From Struthio camelus (lineage: Eukaryota > Chordata > Aves > Struthioniformes > Struthionidae), in the NCBI RefSeq assembly GCF_040807025.1, contig NC_090981.1, forward strand, positions 68,209,645 through 68,273,644: a stretch of DNA of 64,000 nucleotides, given 5' to 3'. A program made the position numbers and the translations under genes. The notes under the pieces are model-generated. The model did no database searches, was not told the DNA's origin, and worked only from the letters and a program-made list of their open reading frames with translations. Within the stretch, counting starts at the first letter, position 1. The number at the start of each line of letters is the position of its first letter. Shown piece after piece: positions 63,626-64,000 of the stretch.

Positions 63626-64000
63626 CTGAAGGGAGAAAAAAAGTAAGGGACAGAAATGTCAGTTCTTCAAGTGTATTAGTAGACTAGGCCCATAATACCT
63701 GTATAAATAATGACTCGGGACTGGTTTCTCAACCCTTCCTTTAGCTAAAACCTTTATTTACTAGCTCTGTAATATATTGCCTCTGCACATACACATGCAC
63801 AAAAAAGGTGCTTGACAGTCACACTGAGAGCACGCTGAGCCAAAAACCTTTCTGCTTCAGCACATATGTTTTACTTTTTCTCAGAATAGACAGAAGAATT
63901 GAACGTGACACATGATCCTCAACTCCTCTCAGCCTAGACATTTGAAAAGACCAATAAGAAAGTTAACAGAGCAGTATCACACTGGAAAATCTTTGTCAGG
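63626..64000 (-). other. MBD2: MBD2 intron before the last coding exon (partial)
   Basis: The intron ends in a polypyrimidine tract and CAG at 63628-63626 on the minus strand. The remainder to the window edge has no further exon that I can recognise; the preceding exon should lie to the right of this window. Confidence 0.8.

Noticed and set aside
1..64000. tRNA, rRNA, snoRNA or CRISPR arrays
   Set aside because: No cloverleaf with A/B boxes, no rRNA core sequence and no regularly spaced direct repeats with unique spacers was noticed on reading. A covariance-model scan was not possible here.

Overview
This window is vertebrate nuclear DNA, almost certainly from a bird. The evidence is three diverged pieces of CR1-type LINE retrotransposons, one ending in the typical avian CR1 3' tail, in an otherwise repeat-poor, AT-leaning background with short microsatellites and an isolated CpG island. 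I see no bacterial, phage or viral operon structure and no CRISPR array. Almost all open frames are short, overlap on both strands, and look like chance.

One protein-coding gene is supported. At the right edge, on the minus strand, lies a 130-nt exon (63496-63625) with a strong 3' splice site. It encodes the last 42 residues of MBD2, the methyl-CpG-binding subunit of the NuRD complex: the coiled coil that binds p66/GATAD2, then the acidic tail. A near-perfect 5' splice site lies 11 nt after the stop codon, so the 3' UTR is probably interrupted by an intron. A good poly(A) site (AATAAA plus a GU-rich element) at about 60.36 kb suggests the transcript ends about 3.1 kb downstream of the stop. 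The rest of MBD2 lies beyond position 64000.

The remaining 60 kb is intergenic. In human, MBD2 and DCC are convergent neighbours separated by a large gene desert. If synteny holds, this window is the MBD2-proximal part of that desert, on the Z chromosome in chicken-like birds; this is inference. The desert holds CR1 pieces at 4.75-5.24 kb (minus), 30.0-30.76 kb (plus) and 38.8-39.2 kb (plus, endonuclease region), and a recent 74-bp tandem duplication at 38.1 kb. It also holds several AT-rich, homeodomain-site-rich stretches that look like conserved regulatory elements (best at 34.9-35.4 kb), and a CpG island of about 1 kb at 53.2-54.3 kb with no assigned gene.

I found no convincing undescribed system. 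The observations most worth following are the orphan CpG island, the 3'-UTR architecture of MBD2 and the enhancer-like block at 35 kb.
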